DNA of 14,283 nucleotides from contig CAIYXE010000084.1 in assembly GCA_903930095.1 (NCBI GenBank), forward strand, positions 1-14,283. The letters are read 5' to 3'. The notes beneath the pieces are model-generated. The model was not told the DNA's origin and ran no database searches. It was given only the letters and a program-made list of their open reading frames with translations. A program made the translations under genes and the position numbers. Source of the DNA: an uncultured Hyphomicrobiales bacterium. Lineage in GTDB: Bacteria; Pseudomonadota; Alphaproteobacteria; Rhizobiales; Aestuariivirgaceae. Shown here piece after piece: positions 1 through 7,384 of this stretch. The stretch's first letter is position 1. Each line of letters opens with the position of its first letter.

Positions 1-1
1 C

Positions 2-226
2 ATTCCCTTCGATGCGGTGAAGGGGTTCCTCGATCCGGCCGTGCAATTCGGGCTGCAGTTCGAGACGGCCAATGCCGAGCGCCGCCCGCGCGAGGTGGAG
101 GCGCCAAAGCCAGCACCCGCCCGCGCCGAGCCCGAGGCGGCCGTTCCCGAAAAAGCGCCCGAGGAGCAGCCCGCCCCGGAAGAGGCCACCAAGGTCGTCT
201 CGCTCGACCAGTTCCGCAAGAAGTGA
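2..226 (+). CDS. sspB: SspB-family ClpXP protease adaptor, 3' end only
   Basis: The last 74 codons of a gene whose 5' part lies outside the window. SspB binds ssrA-tagged and other substrates and delivers them to the cytoplasmic ClpXP protease. The visible start (IPFDAVKGFLDPAVQFGLQF) matches the end of the substrate-binding core of alphaproteobacterial SspB. It is followed by a long Ala/Pro/Glu-rich flexible linker (about residues 25-63 of the visible part) and the C-terminal VVSLDQFRKK, the conserved tail that docks on the ClpX zinc-binding domain. Core end, disordered linker and short docking tail is the family layout. The stop TGA shares its A with the ATG of the next gene (TGATG), so the downstream murein endopeptidase is probably translated by coupling. 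Identification rests on the tail and linker only, since most of the core is missing. Confidence 0.85.
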   Translation: MPFDAVKGFLDPAVQFGLQFETANAERRPREVEAPKPAPARAEPEAAVPEKAPEEQPAPEEATKVVSLDQFRKK

Positions 227-1191
227 TGCCCATGCCGATCTGCCGCTGGCTGTTCGCCGCAACTCTTCTGGCGCTTGCCGCTGGAACGGGTCCGGCGCTT
301 GCCCAGTCAACGGCGGATGCACAGGCGCTTGCCGCCAAGGCTTCCTCGATGAATGACAAGGAGCTCAAGAAGCTTCCCGCCAAGAAGGTGTTCGGTGGCC
401 AGAAAGGGCCGACGACCAGCCTGAAGGCGCGCGCCATCGGCTCCTATGCGAAGGGCTGCATGGCGGGCGGCAAGGCGCTGGAAGTCGATGGCCCGGCCTG
501 GCAGGTCATGCGACTGTCACGCAACCGCAACTGGGGCCACCCGGAACTCGTCGCCCTGGTCGAGCGGTTCGCCGTCGAGGCCAAGACCAAGGACGGCTGG
601 AACGGGCTTCTGGTGGGCGATCTCGCCCAGCCGCGCGGCGGACCCATGCTCTCCGGTCATGCCAGCCACCAGATCGGCCTCGATGCGGACATCTGGCTGA
701 CGCCGATGCCTGACCGCACCCTGACCCGCAAGGAGCGCGAGGAGATCAAGGCCAAGCTCGTCGTGAAGGACCGCAAGCACATCGACCCCGATGTGTGGAC
801 GGAAGCGCATGCGCGGCTTCTCAAGCGCGCCGCGTCCTACCCCGAAGTTGCCCGGATCTTCGTGCATCCGCCGATCAAGGCGGAGATGTGCAGGTGGGCC
901 AAGGGCAAGGGCGAATGGCTTGCCAAGATCCGCCCCTACTTCGGACATAACTGGCACTTCCACATCCGCATCAACTGCCCGGCGGATTCACCCAATTGCA
1001 CCAACCAGCCGGAGGCGCGCCCCAAGGACGGCACCGGCTGCGGCGACGAGCTGGCCCACTGGCTGGGCGACAAGCCATGGCCGAAGCCACCGAAGCCAGA
1101 GGCCACGCCGCCCAAGCCTGCGAAACCCGCCCCGCCCTTGACTCTCTCAGCGCTTCCTGCTGAATGCCGCGCCATTGTGACGGCGGAATAG
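226..1191 (+). CDS. mepA: Penicillin-insensitive murein endopeptidase (MepA, peptidase M74)
   Basis: Periplasmic zinc metallopeptidase of the M74 family, which cleaves the D-alanyl-meso-diaminopimelyl cross-links of peptidoglycan. The 321-aa product starts with a signal peptide (hydrophobic core about residues 8-20, likely cleavage after ALA at 26). Zinc-site motifs are intact: SGHASHQIGLDADIW at 143-157, with H145, H148 and D155, and HNWHFHIRI at 241-249, with H244 and H246. By comparison with E. coli MepA, H148, D155 and H246 should be the metal ligands. Cysteines at 78, 222, 251, 258, 272 and 314 could form disulfides. The C-terminus carries a Pro/Lys-rich stretch (about 284-304) that may be a flexible or wall-contacting tail. 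ATG 226 is chosen because it overlaps the sspB stop; GTG 223 and ATG 232 are alternatives. No clear Shine-Dalgarno is present, consistent with coupling to sspB. Confidence 0.93.
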   Translation: MPMPICRWLFAATLLALAAGTGPALAQSTADAQALAAKASSMNDKELKKLPAKKVFGGQKGPTTSLKARAIGSYAKGCMAGGKALEVDGPAWQVMRLSRNRNWGHPELVALVERFAVEAKTKDGWNGLLVGDLAQPRGGPMLSGHASHQIGLDADIWLTPMPDRTLTRKEREEIKAKLVVKDRKHIDPDVWTEAHARLLKRAASYPEVARIFVHPPIKAEMCRWAKGKGEWLAKIRPYFGHNWHFHIRINCPADSPNCTNQPEARPKDGTGCGDELAHWLGDKPWPKPPKPEATPPKPAKPAPPLTLSALPAECRAIVTAE

Positions 1192-1237
1192 CCAGCACTG
1201 AACGGACAGGGGGAGCAGCGCCAGCGGCGCCTTGCCC

Positions 1238-3124
1238 ATGCAACACGAAACTGCCCAGCAGCACGGCCCCAGCAAGACGACGCTGAAGCTGGCCTTCGCC
1301 TCGATCGGCGTGGTCTTCGGCGACATCGGCACGAGCCCGCTCTATGCCATGCGTGAGGCGCTCGATCCGGTGGTGGCTGCCGGCGGCGACCTGCGCGCCG
1401 CCGTGCTCGGCGTGGCCTCGCTCCTCATCTGGTCGCTGATCCTCATCGTGACGCTCAAATACGTCGTCTTCCTGATGCGCGCCGACAACAAGGGCGAAGG
1501 CGGAATCCTGTCGCTCGTCGTGCTGGTCGAGACGCTGCTGCGCCGCAAGGGCGGCATCGTGCTGGCGCTGGGCATGATCGGGGCGGCCTTCTTCTTCGGC
1601 GATGCGATGATCACGCCTGCGATGTCCGTGCTCTCGGCGGTCGAGGGACTGAAGGTGGTGAATGAGGGCTTCGCCCCCTACATCGTGCCGCTGACCCTTG
1701 GCATTCTGGTGACGCTCTTCCTGTTCCAGTACAAGGGCACGGCGGGCGTGGCGCAGCTCTTCGCCCCCGTCACCTTCGTCTGGTTCCTGACGCTGGGCGT
1801 GATGGGCGTGGTGCACATCTTCGACGATCTCGAGATTCTCTACGCCTTCAACCCGGCCTATGGGCTCTCCATGCTGACCGACCGCCCGGGGCTGGCGCTG
1901 CTGGTCTTCGGCGGCGTGTTCCTGGCGGTGACCGGCGGCGAGGCGCTCTATGCCGACATGGGCCATTTCGGCCCGAAGCCCATGCGCATCGCGTGGCTTT
2001 CGGTGGTGTTTCCCGGCCTGATCCTCAACTATCTCGGGCAAGGCGCCTTCATCATCTCGCATCCTCACGCGGTCGAGAATCCGTTCTTCCTGATGGTGGG
2101 CGGCTGGCTGGTGATTCCGCTCGTCATCCTCGCCACGGTGGTCACGGTGATCGCCTCGCAGGCGGTCATCACCGGCGCCTTCTCGATTGCCCAGCAGGCG
2201 ATGTCGCTTGGCCTCTTCCCGCGCATGAACATCACGCATACCAGCGAGACAGAGCACGGGCAGATCTATGTGGCCCAGATCAACTGGATGCTGCTCGTGG
2301 GCGTGGTGATCCTCGTTCTGGTGTTCAAGTCATCGAACAACCTCGCTTCCGCCTATGGCATTGCCGTCAACACCTCGATGGTGGTGGATTCGATTCTGGC
2401 CGTCATCTTCTTCTGGAAGTCGCGCACGCTGCCGCGCTGGTTCGTGATCCCGGCAATCGCGCTGATCCTGGCGATCGAGATCGTGTTCCTGGCGGCCAAC
2501 GGACTCAAGCTCGCCAATGGCGGCTACATGCCGGTGATGCTCGGCGCGACCATCATCCTGTTGATGTTCACCTGGATGCGCGGACGGCAGGCGCTGACGG
2601 CCAAGCTCAGGAAGGAATCGGTCGAGCTCGTGCCGCTGCTGGAGAGCCTCGAGCGCCGCCAGCCGACGCGCGTGGCCGGTGCGGCGGTGTTCCTGCAGAC
2701 CGATCCCGTCTATGCGCCGAGCGCGCTGATGCACAATCTGAAGCACAACCGCGTGCTGCACGACAGGCTGGTGTTCATCACCGCCGAAACGACCAGCGAG
2801 CCGAGGATCAACAACGAGGACAGGGTCCGCGTGAAGCAGCTGCCGCTCGGCGCGTGGCTGGTGGAGGCGCGCTTTGGCTATATGGAGCAGCCAGACGTGC
2901 CAAAGGCGCTGCGCGCCTGCGCGCCCTTCGGCCTCGAGATCGACCCGCGCCAGGCGTCATATTTCCTTGGCAGAAGGGTCATACGCATGTCGGCGCGGTC
3001 GTCGCTGCCGTTCTGGCAGCAGCGGCTCTTCATCATGATGGCCAACCACTCGGCACGCGCCATCGAATTCTTCCGCATTCCGCCCGACCGCGTGGTCGAG
3101 CTCGGCATGCAGATGAGCGTGTGA
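1238..3124 (+). CDS. kup: Kup-family low-affinity potassium uptake protein
   Basis: Inner-membrane K+ transporter of the KUP/HAK/KT family, thought to import K+ with H+. The product is 628 aa, the usual length for Kup. The family signature GDIGTSPLY lies at residues 28-36 in the first membrane helix. About twelve hydrophobic segments follow up to about residue 448, then a soluble cytoplasmic domain of about 180 residues, as in E. coli Kup. Other conserved segments visible include NKGEGGI after the second helix, FFGDAMITPA, and a stretch rich in Gly near GGEALYADMGHFG. ATG 1238 is preferred; TTG 1232 is also in frame. The only purine-rich ribosome binding candidate (GGGGGAG around 1209-1215) is more than 20 bases upstream of the ATG, so the start is not firmly set. 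The gene follows mepA after 46 bp and may share its transcript. Confidence 0.96.
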   Translation: MQHETAQQHGPSKTTLKLAFASIGVVFGDIGTSPLYAMREALDPVVAAGGDLRAAVLGVASLLIWSLILIVTLKYVVFLMRADNKGEGGILSLVVLVETLLRRKGGIVLALGMIGAAFFFGDAMITPAMSVLSAVEGLKVVNEGFAPYIVPLTLGILVTLFLFQYKGTAGVAQLFAPVTFVWFLTLGVMGVVHIFDDLEILYAFNPAYGLSMLTDRPGLALLVFGGVFLAVTGGEALYADMGHFGPKPMRIAWLSVVFPGLILNYLGQGAFIISHPHAVENPFFLMVGGWLVIPLVILATVVTVIASQAVITGAFSIAQQAMSLGLFPRMNITHTSETEHGQIYVAQINWMLLVGVVILVLVFKSSNNLASAYGIAVNTSMVVDSILAVIFFWKSRTLPRWFVIPAIALILAIEIVFLAANGLKLANGGYMPVMLGATIILLMFTWMRGRQALTAKLRKESVELVPLLESLERRQPTRVAGAAVFLQTDPVYAPSALMHNLKHNRVLHDRLVFITAETTSEPRINNEDRVRVKQLPLGAWLVEARFGYMEQPDVPKALRACAPFGLEIDPRQASYFLGRRVIRMSARSSLPFWQQRLFIMMANHSARAIEFFRIPPDRVVELGMQMSV

Positions 3125-3161
3125 GGGACGAGTGACCAGGACATCTCGCGACTGCTCATGT

Positions 3162-3230
3162 CTTCTCCCGCTCATTCAGCGGGAGAAGGAACCCGTTGCG
3201 GCATGCAACGGGGAGATGAGGGGAAACAGG
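3162..3230 (+). repeat. Left unit of the composite palindromic element
   Basis: Hairpin one has a perfect 11-bp stem, CTTCTCCCGCT (3162-3172) with AGCGGGAGAAG (3178-3188), and a 5-base loop. Hairpin two has a perfect 8-bp stem, CCCGTTGC (3192-3199) with GCAACGGG (3205-3212), and a 5-base loop. The spacer GAGATGAGGGGAAACAGG (3213-3230) pairs with its counterpart in the right unit. There is no T-run after either stem, so these are not typical intrinsic terminators. Confidence 0.8.
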
Positions 3231-3249
3231 CACAGCACGAAGCGCGGCG

Positions 3250-3314
3250 CCTGCGTCCCCTCACCTCCCCCAACTTCGTTGGGTCCCCTTCCTCTCCCGC
3301 ACGGCGGGAGAGGA
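3250..3314 (-). repeat. Right unit of the composite palindromic element, inverted
   Basis: Read on the - strand this repeats the left unit. The outer hairpin has an 11-bp stem, TCCTCTCCCGC (3290-3300) with GCGGGAGAGGA (3304-3314), around the 3-base loop ACG. The inner hairpin has a 6-bp stem, CCCAAC (3269-3274) with GTTGGG (3278-3283), and a 3-base loop. The remainder (3250-3267) is the inverted partner of 3213-3230. The stem and loop sequences have drifted relative to the left unit while pairing is retained, which suggests the structures were maintained. Confidence 0.8.
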
Positions 3315-3365
3315 CTTTGACGATGAGCCGCTCAACACTCTGGCATTCACTCACAGGAACAGCTT

Positions 3366-4298
3366 ATGGCCCTCATCGCACCCTTCTCCGCCCCGGGACG
3401 TTTCTGGCGCGGCAATCTGCACACCCATTCCAACCTCTCCGACGGCGCGCTGGAGCCCCGGGCCGTGGTCGACGCCTACAAGCACGCGGGCTATGACTTC
3501 ATGCAGCTCTCAGAGCATTTCATCGGCAATTTCGATTTCCCCATCGCCGACACGCGGAGCTTCCGCTCCAACAGCTTCACCACGCTGATCGGCGCTGAGC
3601 TCCACGCGCCAGAAACCGCCGTGGGCGAGCTCTGGCACATTGTGGCCGCCGGCCTGCCGCTGGACTTCCCGCGCAATCTTGACGGCGAAACGGGAGCCCA
3701 GGTGGCGCGCCGCGCGCATGAGGCCGGTGCCTTCATCGGCATTGCGCACCCCGCCTGGTCACAGCTCACCATGGAAGATGGCCGCGCCATCGACTGCGCC
3801 CACGCTGTTGAAATCTACAACCACGGCTGCGCCATCGAGAACGACCGCGGCGACGGCTGGTACCTGCTCGACCAGATGCTGACTGAGGGCCATCGCCTTT
3901 CGGCTTTCGCCACGGATGACGCGCATTTCAAGACGCCGGACCATTTCGGCGGCTGGGTGCATGTGAAGGCGGAAAGCCTCGACCCCGATGCGCTGCTCGA
4001 AAGCCTCAAGCAGGGCCTCTATTATTCGAGCATGGGGCCGCAGATCCATGCGATCGAGATGAACGGCAAGGAAATCTCGATCTCCTGCTCGCCGGTGGAC
4101 ACCATCACCGTGCTGTGCGGCAACTCGCGCACCATGGTGCGCAATGGCCGCGCCATCACCGAGGCAAGCTTCGACCTCGCGAAACTCGAGAAGGGCTGGC
4201 TCCTGAAGAAGCAGAGCGCCTGGTTCCGCGTCGCCGTCATCGACAATGGCGGAAAGCGCGCGTGGAGCAATCCGATCTGGTGGGACGAGATCGGCTGA
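3366..4298 (+). CDS. PHP-domain metallohydrolase (possibly CehA/McbA-like)
   Basis: A 310-aa protein with a polymerase-and-histidinol-phosphatase (PHP) fold, a metal-dependent hydrolase barrel usually acting on phosphoesters and in some subfamilies on other esters. Metal-binding motifs are visible in order: NLHTHSNLSDG at 17-27 (H19, H21, D26), SEH at 49-51 in place of the usual TDH, GAEL at 76-79, H91, IAHP at 126-129, and TDDAH at 183-187. Residues 200-310 form an extra C-terminal part with predicted beta character, ending in an SNPIWWDE segment of the type seen in CehA/McbA-like PHP proteins. No signal peptide is seen, so it is probably cytoplasmic. The start is supported by AGGA at 3355-3358, 7 bases before the ATG. 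The MFS gene overlaps or follows within 5 bases, suggesting that the two act on the same compound. The substrate cannot be read from sequence. Confidence 0.88.
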   Translation: MALIAPFSAPGRFWRGNLHTHSNLSDGALEPRAVVDAYKHAGYDFMQLSEHFIGNFDFPIADTRSFRSNSFTTLIGAELHAPETAVGELWHIVAAGLPLDFPRNLDGETGAQVARRAHEAGAFIGIAHPAWSQLTMEDGRAIDCAHAVEIYNHGCAIENDRGDGWYLLDQMLTEGHRLSAFATDDAHFKTPDHFGGWVHVKAESLDPDALLESLKQGLYYSSMGPQIHAIEMNGKEISISCSPVDTITVLCGNSRTMVRNGRAITEASFDLAKLEKGWLLKKQSAWFRVAVIDNGGKRAWSNPIWWDEIG

Positions 4299-5500
4299 CA
4301 CCCTTGCCGCTGTGGATCGTCATCTGCGGGCTCGGCGTGACCCAGATCATCGGCTGGGGCACCACCTATTATGCGCTGGGCGCCCTGTCGCAGGACATCG
4401 CCGCCACCACCGGCTGGTCCACGGCACTGATCTTCGGGGCCTTTTCCGCGGCCCTTCTGCTGAGCGGACTGATCTCGCCCTGGGCCGGGCGGCTGGTCGA
4501 CCGGGTGGGCGGGCGGCGGGTGATGGTGGCGGGCTCGCTGCTGTCTGCCGCGGGCCTCGCCATCATCGGCGCCTTTCCCTATCCCGTAACCTACATCATC
4601 GGATGGCTGGTGCTGGGTCTCGCCATGCGGCTGGCAACCTATGACGCGGCCTTCGCCAGCCTGACGCAGATCGCAGGCACGGGCGCACGGCGCGCCATCT
4701 CCTATCTCACGCTGTTCGGCGGGCTGGCCTCCACCGTGTTCTGGCCGGCGAGCCACTATCTGTCGCAGGGCATCGGCTGGCCGAACACTCTGCTGGCCTA
4801 TGCGGTGCTGCACCTGGTGCTGTGCCTTCCCATCCACGCCGTGGTGCTCGGCGCGGCGCAGGGCGAGCAGGACAGCAAGGCCGCGCCATCCGGCATGGCC
4901 GTGGCCGCCGCCCTTGCCGATGGCGCACGGCGCAAGGCGATGGCGCTCTTTGCCGCGGCGGTGGCCCTCAACGGCCTCGTCTTCTCCGCGATCTCCGCCC
5001 ATGCCGTGCCGCTTTTTGCCGCGCTGGGCTTCAGGGGGGAAGAGGCCGTGTTCATGGCCGCGCTGATCGGGCCCGCGCAGGTGGCAAGCCGCGTGGGCGA
5101 GATCCTGATGGGTGGAAGGCTCCGCGCCCTCGACCTCGGCCTCATCGCATTCGGGCTGCTGCCCGTTGCGATCGTGATCTTCGCCGGGCTTGGATTCTCA
5201 TGGCCTGCGGCCATCGCCTTCGCGCTGCTCTACGGCGCATCGAACGGGCTTGTCACCATCGCCAAGGGCGCTGTGCCGCTGGCGCTCTTCGGGCCGAAGG
5301 GATACGGCGAGGTGCTGGGCCGGATCTCCGCACCCAATCTCGTGCTCAACGCGGCAGCCCCCCTGCTCTTCGCGCTGCTGCTTGCCGCTGCCTCAGCCCA
5401 GACGGCGATCATGATTGCCGGCGCCTCGGCACTCGCCTCATGCCTGTTCATGCTGTGGCTCGCCAGGCTTCACCGGCACGCGGGGCCAACTTCCGTCTGA
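4280..5500 (+). CDS. Major facilitator superfamily (MFS) transporter
   Basis: An inner-membrane secondary transporter of about 400 aa with around twelve hydrophobic segments. After the second helix comes the MFS loop with GRLVDRVGGRR, the family's loop 2-3 signature (G-x-x-x-D-x-x-G-R-R). The N-terminus has the pattern GVTQIIGWGTTYYALG, typical of a small-molecule MFS group in proteobacteria. The start is uncertain. GTG 4280 gives 406 aa, overlaps the PHP gene by 19 bp and has GGAG at 4264-4267. TTG 4304 gives 398 aa and starts 5 bases after the PHP stop, but lacks a ribosome binding site. No ATG is available near the N-terminus. Whichever start is right, the gene is almost certainly co-transcribed and probably translationally coupled with the PHP hydrolase. 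The substrate is unknown. Confidence 0.88.
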   Translation: MGRDRLTPLPLWIVICGLGVTQIIGWGTTYYALGALSQDIAATTGWSTALIFGAFSAALLLSGLISPWAGRLVDRVGGRRVMVAGSLLSAAGLAIIGAFPYPVTYIIGWLVLGLAMRLATYDAAFASLTQIAGTGARRAISYLTLFGGLASTVFWPASHYLSQGIGWPNTLLAYAVLHLVLCLPIHAVVLGAAQGEQDSKAAPSGMAVAAALADGARRKAMALFAAAVALNGLVFSAISAHAVPLFAALGFRGEEAVFMAALIGPAQVASRVGEILMGGRLRALDLGLIAFGLLPVAIVIFAGLGFSWPAAIAFALLYGASNGLVTIAKGAVPLALFGPKGYGEVLGRISAPNLVLNAAAPLLFALLLAAASAQTAIMIAGASALASCLFMLWLARLHRHAGPTSV

Positions 5501-5506
5501 CTGGCG

Positions 5507-5538
5507 GCGCGGGGTGGAAAGTGATAACCAGCCCGCGC
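5507..5538. other. 7-bp perfect inverted repeat upstream of fumC
   Basis: GCGCGGG (5507-5513) and CCCGCGC (5532-5538) flank an 18-base spacer in the 66-bp gap between the MFS stop and fumC. There is no T-run in either direction, so it is not an intrinsic terminator. It could be a loose hairpin in the fumC leader or an operator. In GC-rich DNA a match of this length can also arise by chance. Confidence 0.3.
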
Positions 5539-5566
5539 AGAAAAACAGCGTTTCCCGAGGACTGCC

Positions 5567-6955
5567 ATGACGAAGACCCGCACCGAAACCGACACATTCG
5601 GCCCGATCGAGGTCGACGCCACGAAATACTGGGGTGCGCAGGCACAGCGCTCGATCGGTAACTTCAAGATCGGCTGGGAACAGCAGCCCAAGCCCGTGGT
5701 GCGCGCACTCGGCATCGTCAAGCGGGCGGCGGCGGAAACCAACATGGCGCTGGGCCGCCTCGACAAGGCGGTGGGCGAAACCATCATCAAGGCCGCACAG
5801 GAGGTGATCGACGGCAAGCTCGACGCGCACTTCCCCCTCGTCGTCTGGCAGACGGGCTCGGGCACGCAGTCCAACATGAACGCCAATGAGGTGATCTCCA
5901 ACCGCGCGATCGAGATGATGGGCGGCGTGATGGGTTCCAAGAAGCCCGTGCACCCCAACGACCACGTGAACATGAGCCAGTCCTCGAACGACACTTACCC
6001 GACGGCCATGCACATCGCCTGCGCCGAGCAGATCCAGCACGACCTGCTGCCCGCACTCCGCCACCTGCACAAGGCGCTGGACACCAAGGCGAGGGAGTGG
6101 GCCCCCATCATCAAGATCGGCCGCACCCACACGCAGGATGCAACGCCCCTGACGCTCGGCCAGGAATTCTCGGGCTACGCCAAGCAGATGGAGAATGGCA
6201 TCAGGCGCATCGAGATGACGATGCCGATGCTGATGGAACTGGCCCAGGGCGGCACGGCGGTCGGCACCGGCCTCAACGCGCCCGTGGGCTTTGCGGAGAT
6301 GGTGGCAGAGCGCATCGCCGCCATCACCGGCATGGCCTTCACCTCGGCCCCCAACAAGTTCGAGGCGCTGGCCGCGCATGACGCGATGGTGATGAGCCAT
6401 GGCGCCATCAACACGGTTGCGGCCTCGCTGTTCAAGATCGCCAACGACATCCGCTTCCTGGGCTCGGGCCCGCGTTCGGGGCTGGGCGAACTGTCGCTGC
6501 CGGAGAACGAGCCCGGCTCCTCCATCATGCCGGGCAAGGTGAACCCCACGCAATGCGAGGCGCTAACCATGGTATGCGTGCAGGTGTTCGGCAATCACGC
6601 GGCACTCACCTTCGCGGGCAGCCAGGGCCATTTCGAGCTCAACGTCTTCAACCCGGTGATGGCCTACAATTTCCTGCAATCGGTGCGGCTGCTTGCCGAT
6701 GCGGCGGTGAGCTTCACCGACAACTGCGTCTCCGGCATCGAGGCGCGCGAAGACAACATCAGGCAGGCCCTTGACCGCTCGCTGATGCTGGTGACGGCGC
6801 TGGCGCCCAAATACGGCTATGACCGCGCGGCGAAAATCGCCAAGACCGCGCACAAGAACGGCACGACCCTGCGCGAGGAAGCGGTGAAGGACGGGATCGA
6901 CGCCGCCGACTTCGACCTGATCGTCAGGCCGGAAGACATGATCGGGCCGAAGTGA
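5567..6955 (+). CDS. fumC: Class II fumarate hydratase (fumarase C)
   Basis: Cytoplasmic TCA-cycle enzyme that interconverts fumarate and L-malate; a homotetramer without an iron-sulfur cluster. The 462-aa product is of standard length, and its motifs fall at the same residue numbers as in E. coli Fum[10 protein letters not shown] at 97-105, the substrate-contact SSN at 139-141, the GRTHTQD segment with catalytic H188, and the family signature [11 protein letters not shown] at 317-327 with S318 and K324. This makes fumarase a much better call than aspartase or argininosuccinate lyase, which share the fold. The start is supported by GAGGA at 5557-5561, 5 bases before the ATG. The stop overlaps the ATG of the DUF4169 gene (TGATG), so expression of the small downstream protein is tied to fumC. 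Confidence 0.98.
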   Translation: MTKTRTETDTFGPIEVDATKYWGAQAQRSIGNFKIGWEQQPKPVVRALGIVKRAAAETNMALGRLDKAVGETIIKAAQEVIDGKLDAHFPLVVWQTGSGTQSNMNANEVISNRAIEMMGGVMGSKKPVHPNDHVNMSQSSNDTYPTAMHIACAEQIQHDLLPALRHLHKALDTKAREWAPIIKIGRTHTQDATPLTLGQEFSGYAKQMENGIRRIEMTMPMLMELAQGGTAVGTGLNAPVGFAEMVAERIAAITGMAFTSAPNKFEALAAHDAMVMSHGAINTVAASLFKIANDIRFLGSGPRSGLGELSLPENEPGSSIMPGKVNPTQCEALTMVCVQVFGNHAALTFAGSQGHFELNVFNPVMAYNFLQSVRLLADAAVSFTDNCVSGIEAREDNIRQALDRSLMLVTALAPKYGYDRAAKIAKTAHKNGTTLREEAVKDGIDAADFDLIVRPEDMIGPK

Positions 6956-7131
6956 TGGGCGACATCCTCAGCCTGAAGCTCCACCGGAAGCGCAAGGCCC
7001 GCACCGAACGGGAGGCCGAGGCCGAACAGAACCGCGTCTCCTTCGGCCGCAGCCGGGAGGAACGGCAGCTGACCGATGCGCTGAACGGCAAGGCCCGCAA
7101 GGACCACGACGCAATGAAGCGCGAGGAGTGA
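6955..7131 (+). CDS. DUF4169 family small basic protein
   Basis: A 58-aa, highly charged protein starting [16 protein letters not shown] and continuing with alternating Arg/Lys and Glu clusters and the conserved-looking segment NRVSFGRSREERQ (about 27-39). This layout, a short hydrophobic start, a basic patch, a helix rich in Ala/Glu/Arg, then N-R-x-x-F-G-R, matches my memory of the DUF4169 family of alphaproteobacteria, whose function is unknown. It is probably one long helix with a possible nucleic-acid-contacting basic face; that is inference. The ATG shares its A with the fumC stop, and no separate Shine-Dalgarno is evident, so translation is likely coupled to fumC. The next gene, a ribbon-helix-helix protein, follows after 28 bp. 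Confidence 0.8.
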   Translation: MGDILSLKLHRKRKARTEREAEAEQNRVSFGRSREERQLTDALNGKARKDHDAMKREE

Positions 7132-7159
7132 CGAGGGCGCGAGGCCTCGCCAGTCACCC

Positions 7160-7384
7160 ATGCCAAAGGACCTCAAGCGCTCGCTCACCATCTCGGGCCA
7201 CCGCACGTCGCTGTCGCTCGAGCCGGAATTCTGGGAGGCGCTCCGCAAGGCAGCCGTGGCGCGCGGACTGTCTCCGGCCGGGCTCGTTTCCGAGATCGAT
7301 CAGACGCGTGGCAGCCGCAACCTGTCGAGTGCGGTGCGCGTATGGCTTCTGGCGGATATGGAGCGGCTACTGCGAGGGCGATGA
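7160..7384 (+). CDS. Ribbon-helix-helix domain protein (RHH_4 type)
   Basis: A 74-aa protein made almost wholly of one ribbon-helix-helix domain, a dimeric fold that usually inserts a two-stranded sheet into the DNA major groove. The predicted strand is KRSLTISGHRTSLSLE (about 6-21), followed by helices at about 22-36 and 54-71. The pattern S-L-x-I-x-G-H-x-T-S-x-x-L-E-x-x-F-W is characteristic of the RHH_4 group found in alphaproteobacteria, often near fumC and sspB. The ribosome binding site is weak (GAGG at 7141-7144, 15 bases before the ATG), so it may depend on readthrough from the upstream genes. Its last 18 bp overlap the 3' end of the convergent AsmA gene. The targets are unknown; it could be an autoregulator, but no operator is recognised. 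Confidence 0.85.
   Translation: MPKDLKRSLTISGHRTSLSLEPEFWEALRKAAVARGLSPAGLVSEIDQTRGSRNLSSAVRVWLLADMERLLRGR

Larger units (their letters stand above)
3161..3314. repeat. Composite palindromic intergenic element (RIME-like), two inverted copies
   Basis: This element fills most of the 241-bp gap between kup and the PHP gene. It contains four hairpins. The two halves (3162-3230 and 3250-3314) are diverged copies of the same double-hairpin unit in opposite orientation, so the whole is an imperfect inverted repeat of about 154 bp. The innermost 18 bases of each half (3213-3230 and the complement of 3250-3267) differ at only three positions. The layout of two palindromes followed by a TGAGGGG-type spacer recalls the RIME and related intergenic mosaic elements of rhizobia; assignment to a named family is inference. 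No encoded protein is likely. It lies 3' of kup, so it could act on mRNA 3' ends. Confidence 0.8.

Noticed and set aside
971..2257. A 428-codon open frame on the - strand opposite mepA and kup
   Set aside because: It is rich in Arg, His, Asp and Glu with low complexity, as expected for the antisense of a GC-rich membrane-protein gene. It lies opposite two clear genes and has no recognisable domain.
1993..3135. A 380-codon + strand frame inside kup
   Set aside because: A shadow frame of kup; Arg/Ala/Gly/His-rich with no family resemblance, while the kup frame is complete and conserved.
3162..3188. Intrinsic terminator of kup
   Set aside because: The hairpin is strong but is followed by GAACCC rather than a T-run, and it belongs to a larger repeated structure.
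3132..3320. A 62-codon frame ending PLPLPHGGRGL
   Set aside because: It is translated from the palindromic repeat itself; such peptides are recurrent false gene calls from intergenic repeats.
7160..7384. The RHH gene as antitoxin of a toxin-antitoxin pair
   Set aside because: No toxin-like gene is adjacent: the upstream partner is a DUF4169 protein and the downstream gene is a convergent AsmA. The RHH type fits the stand-alone RHH_4 group.
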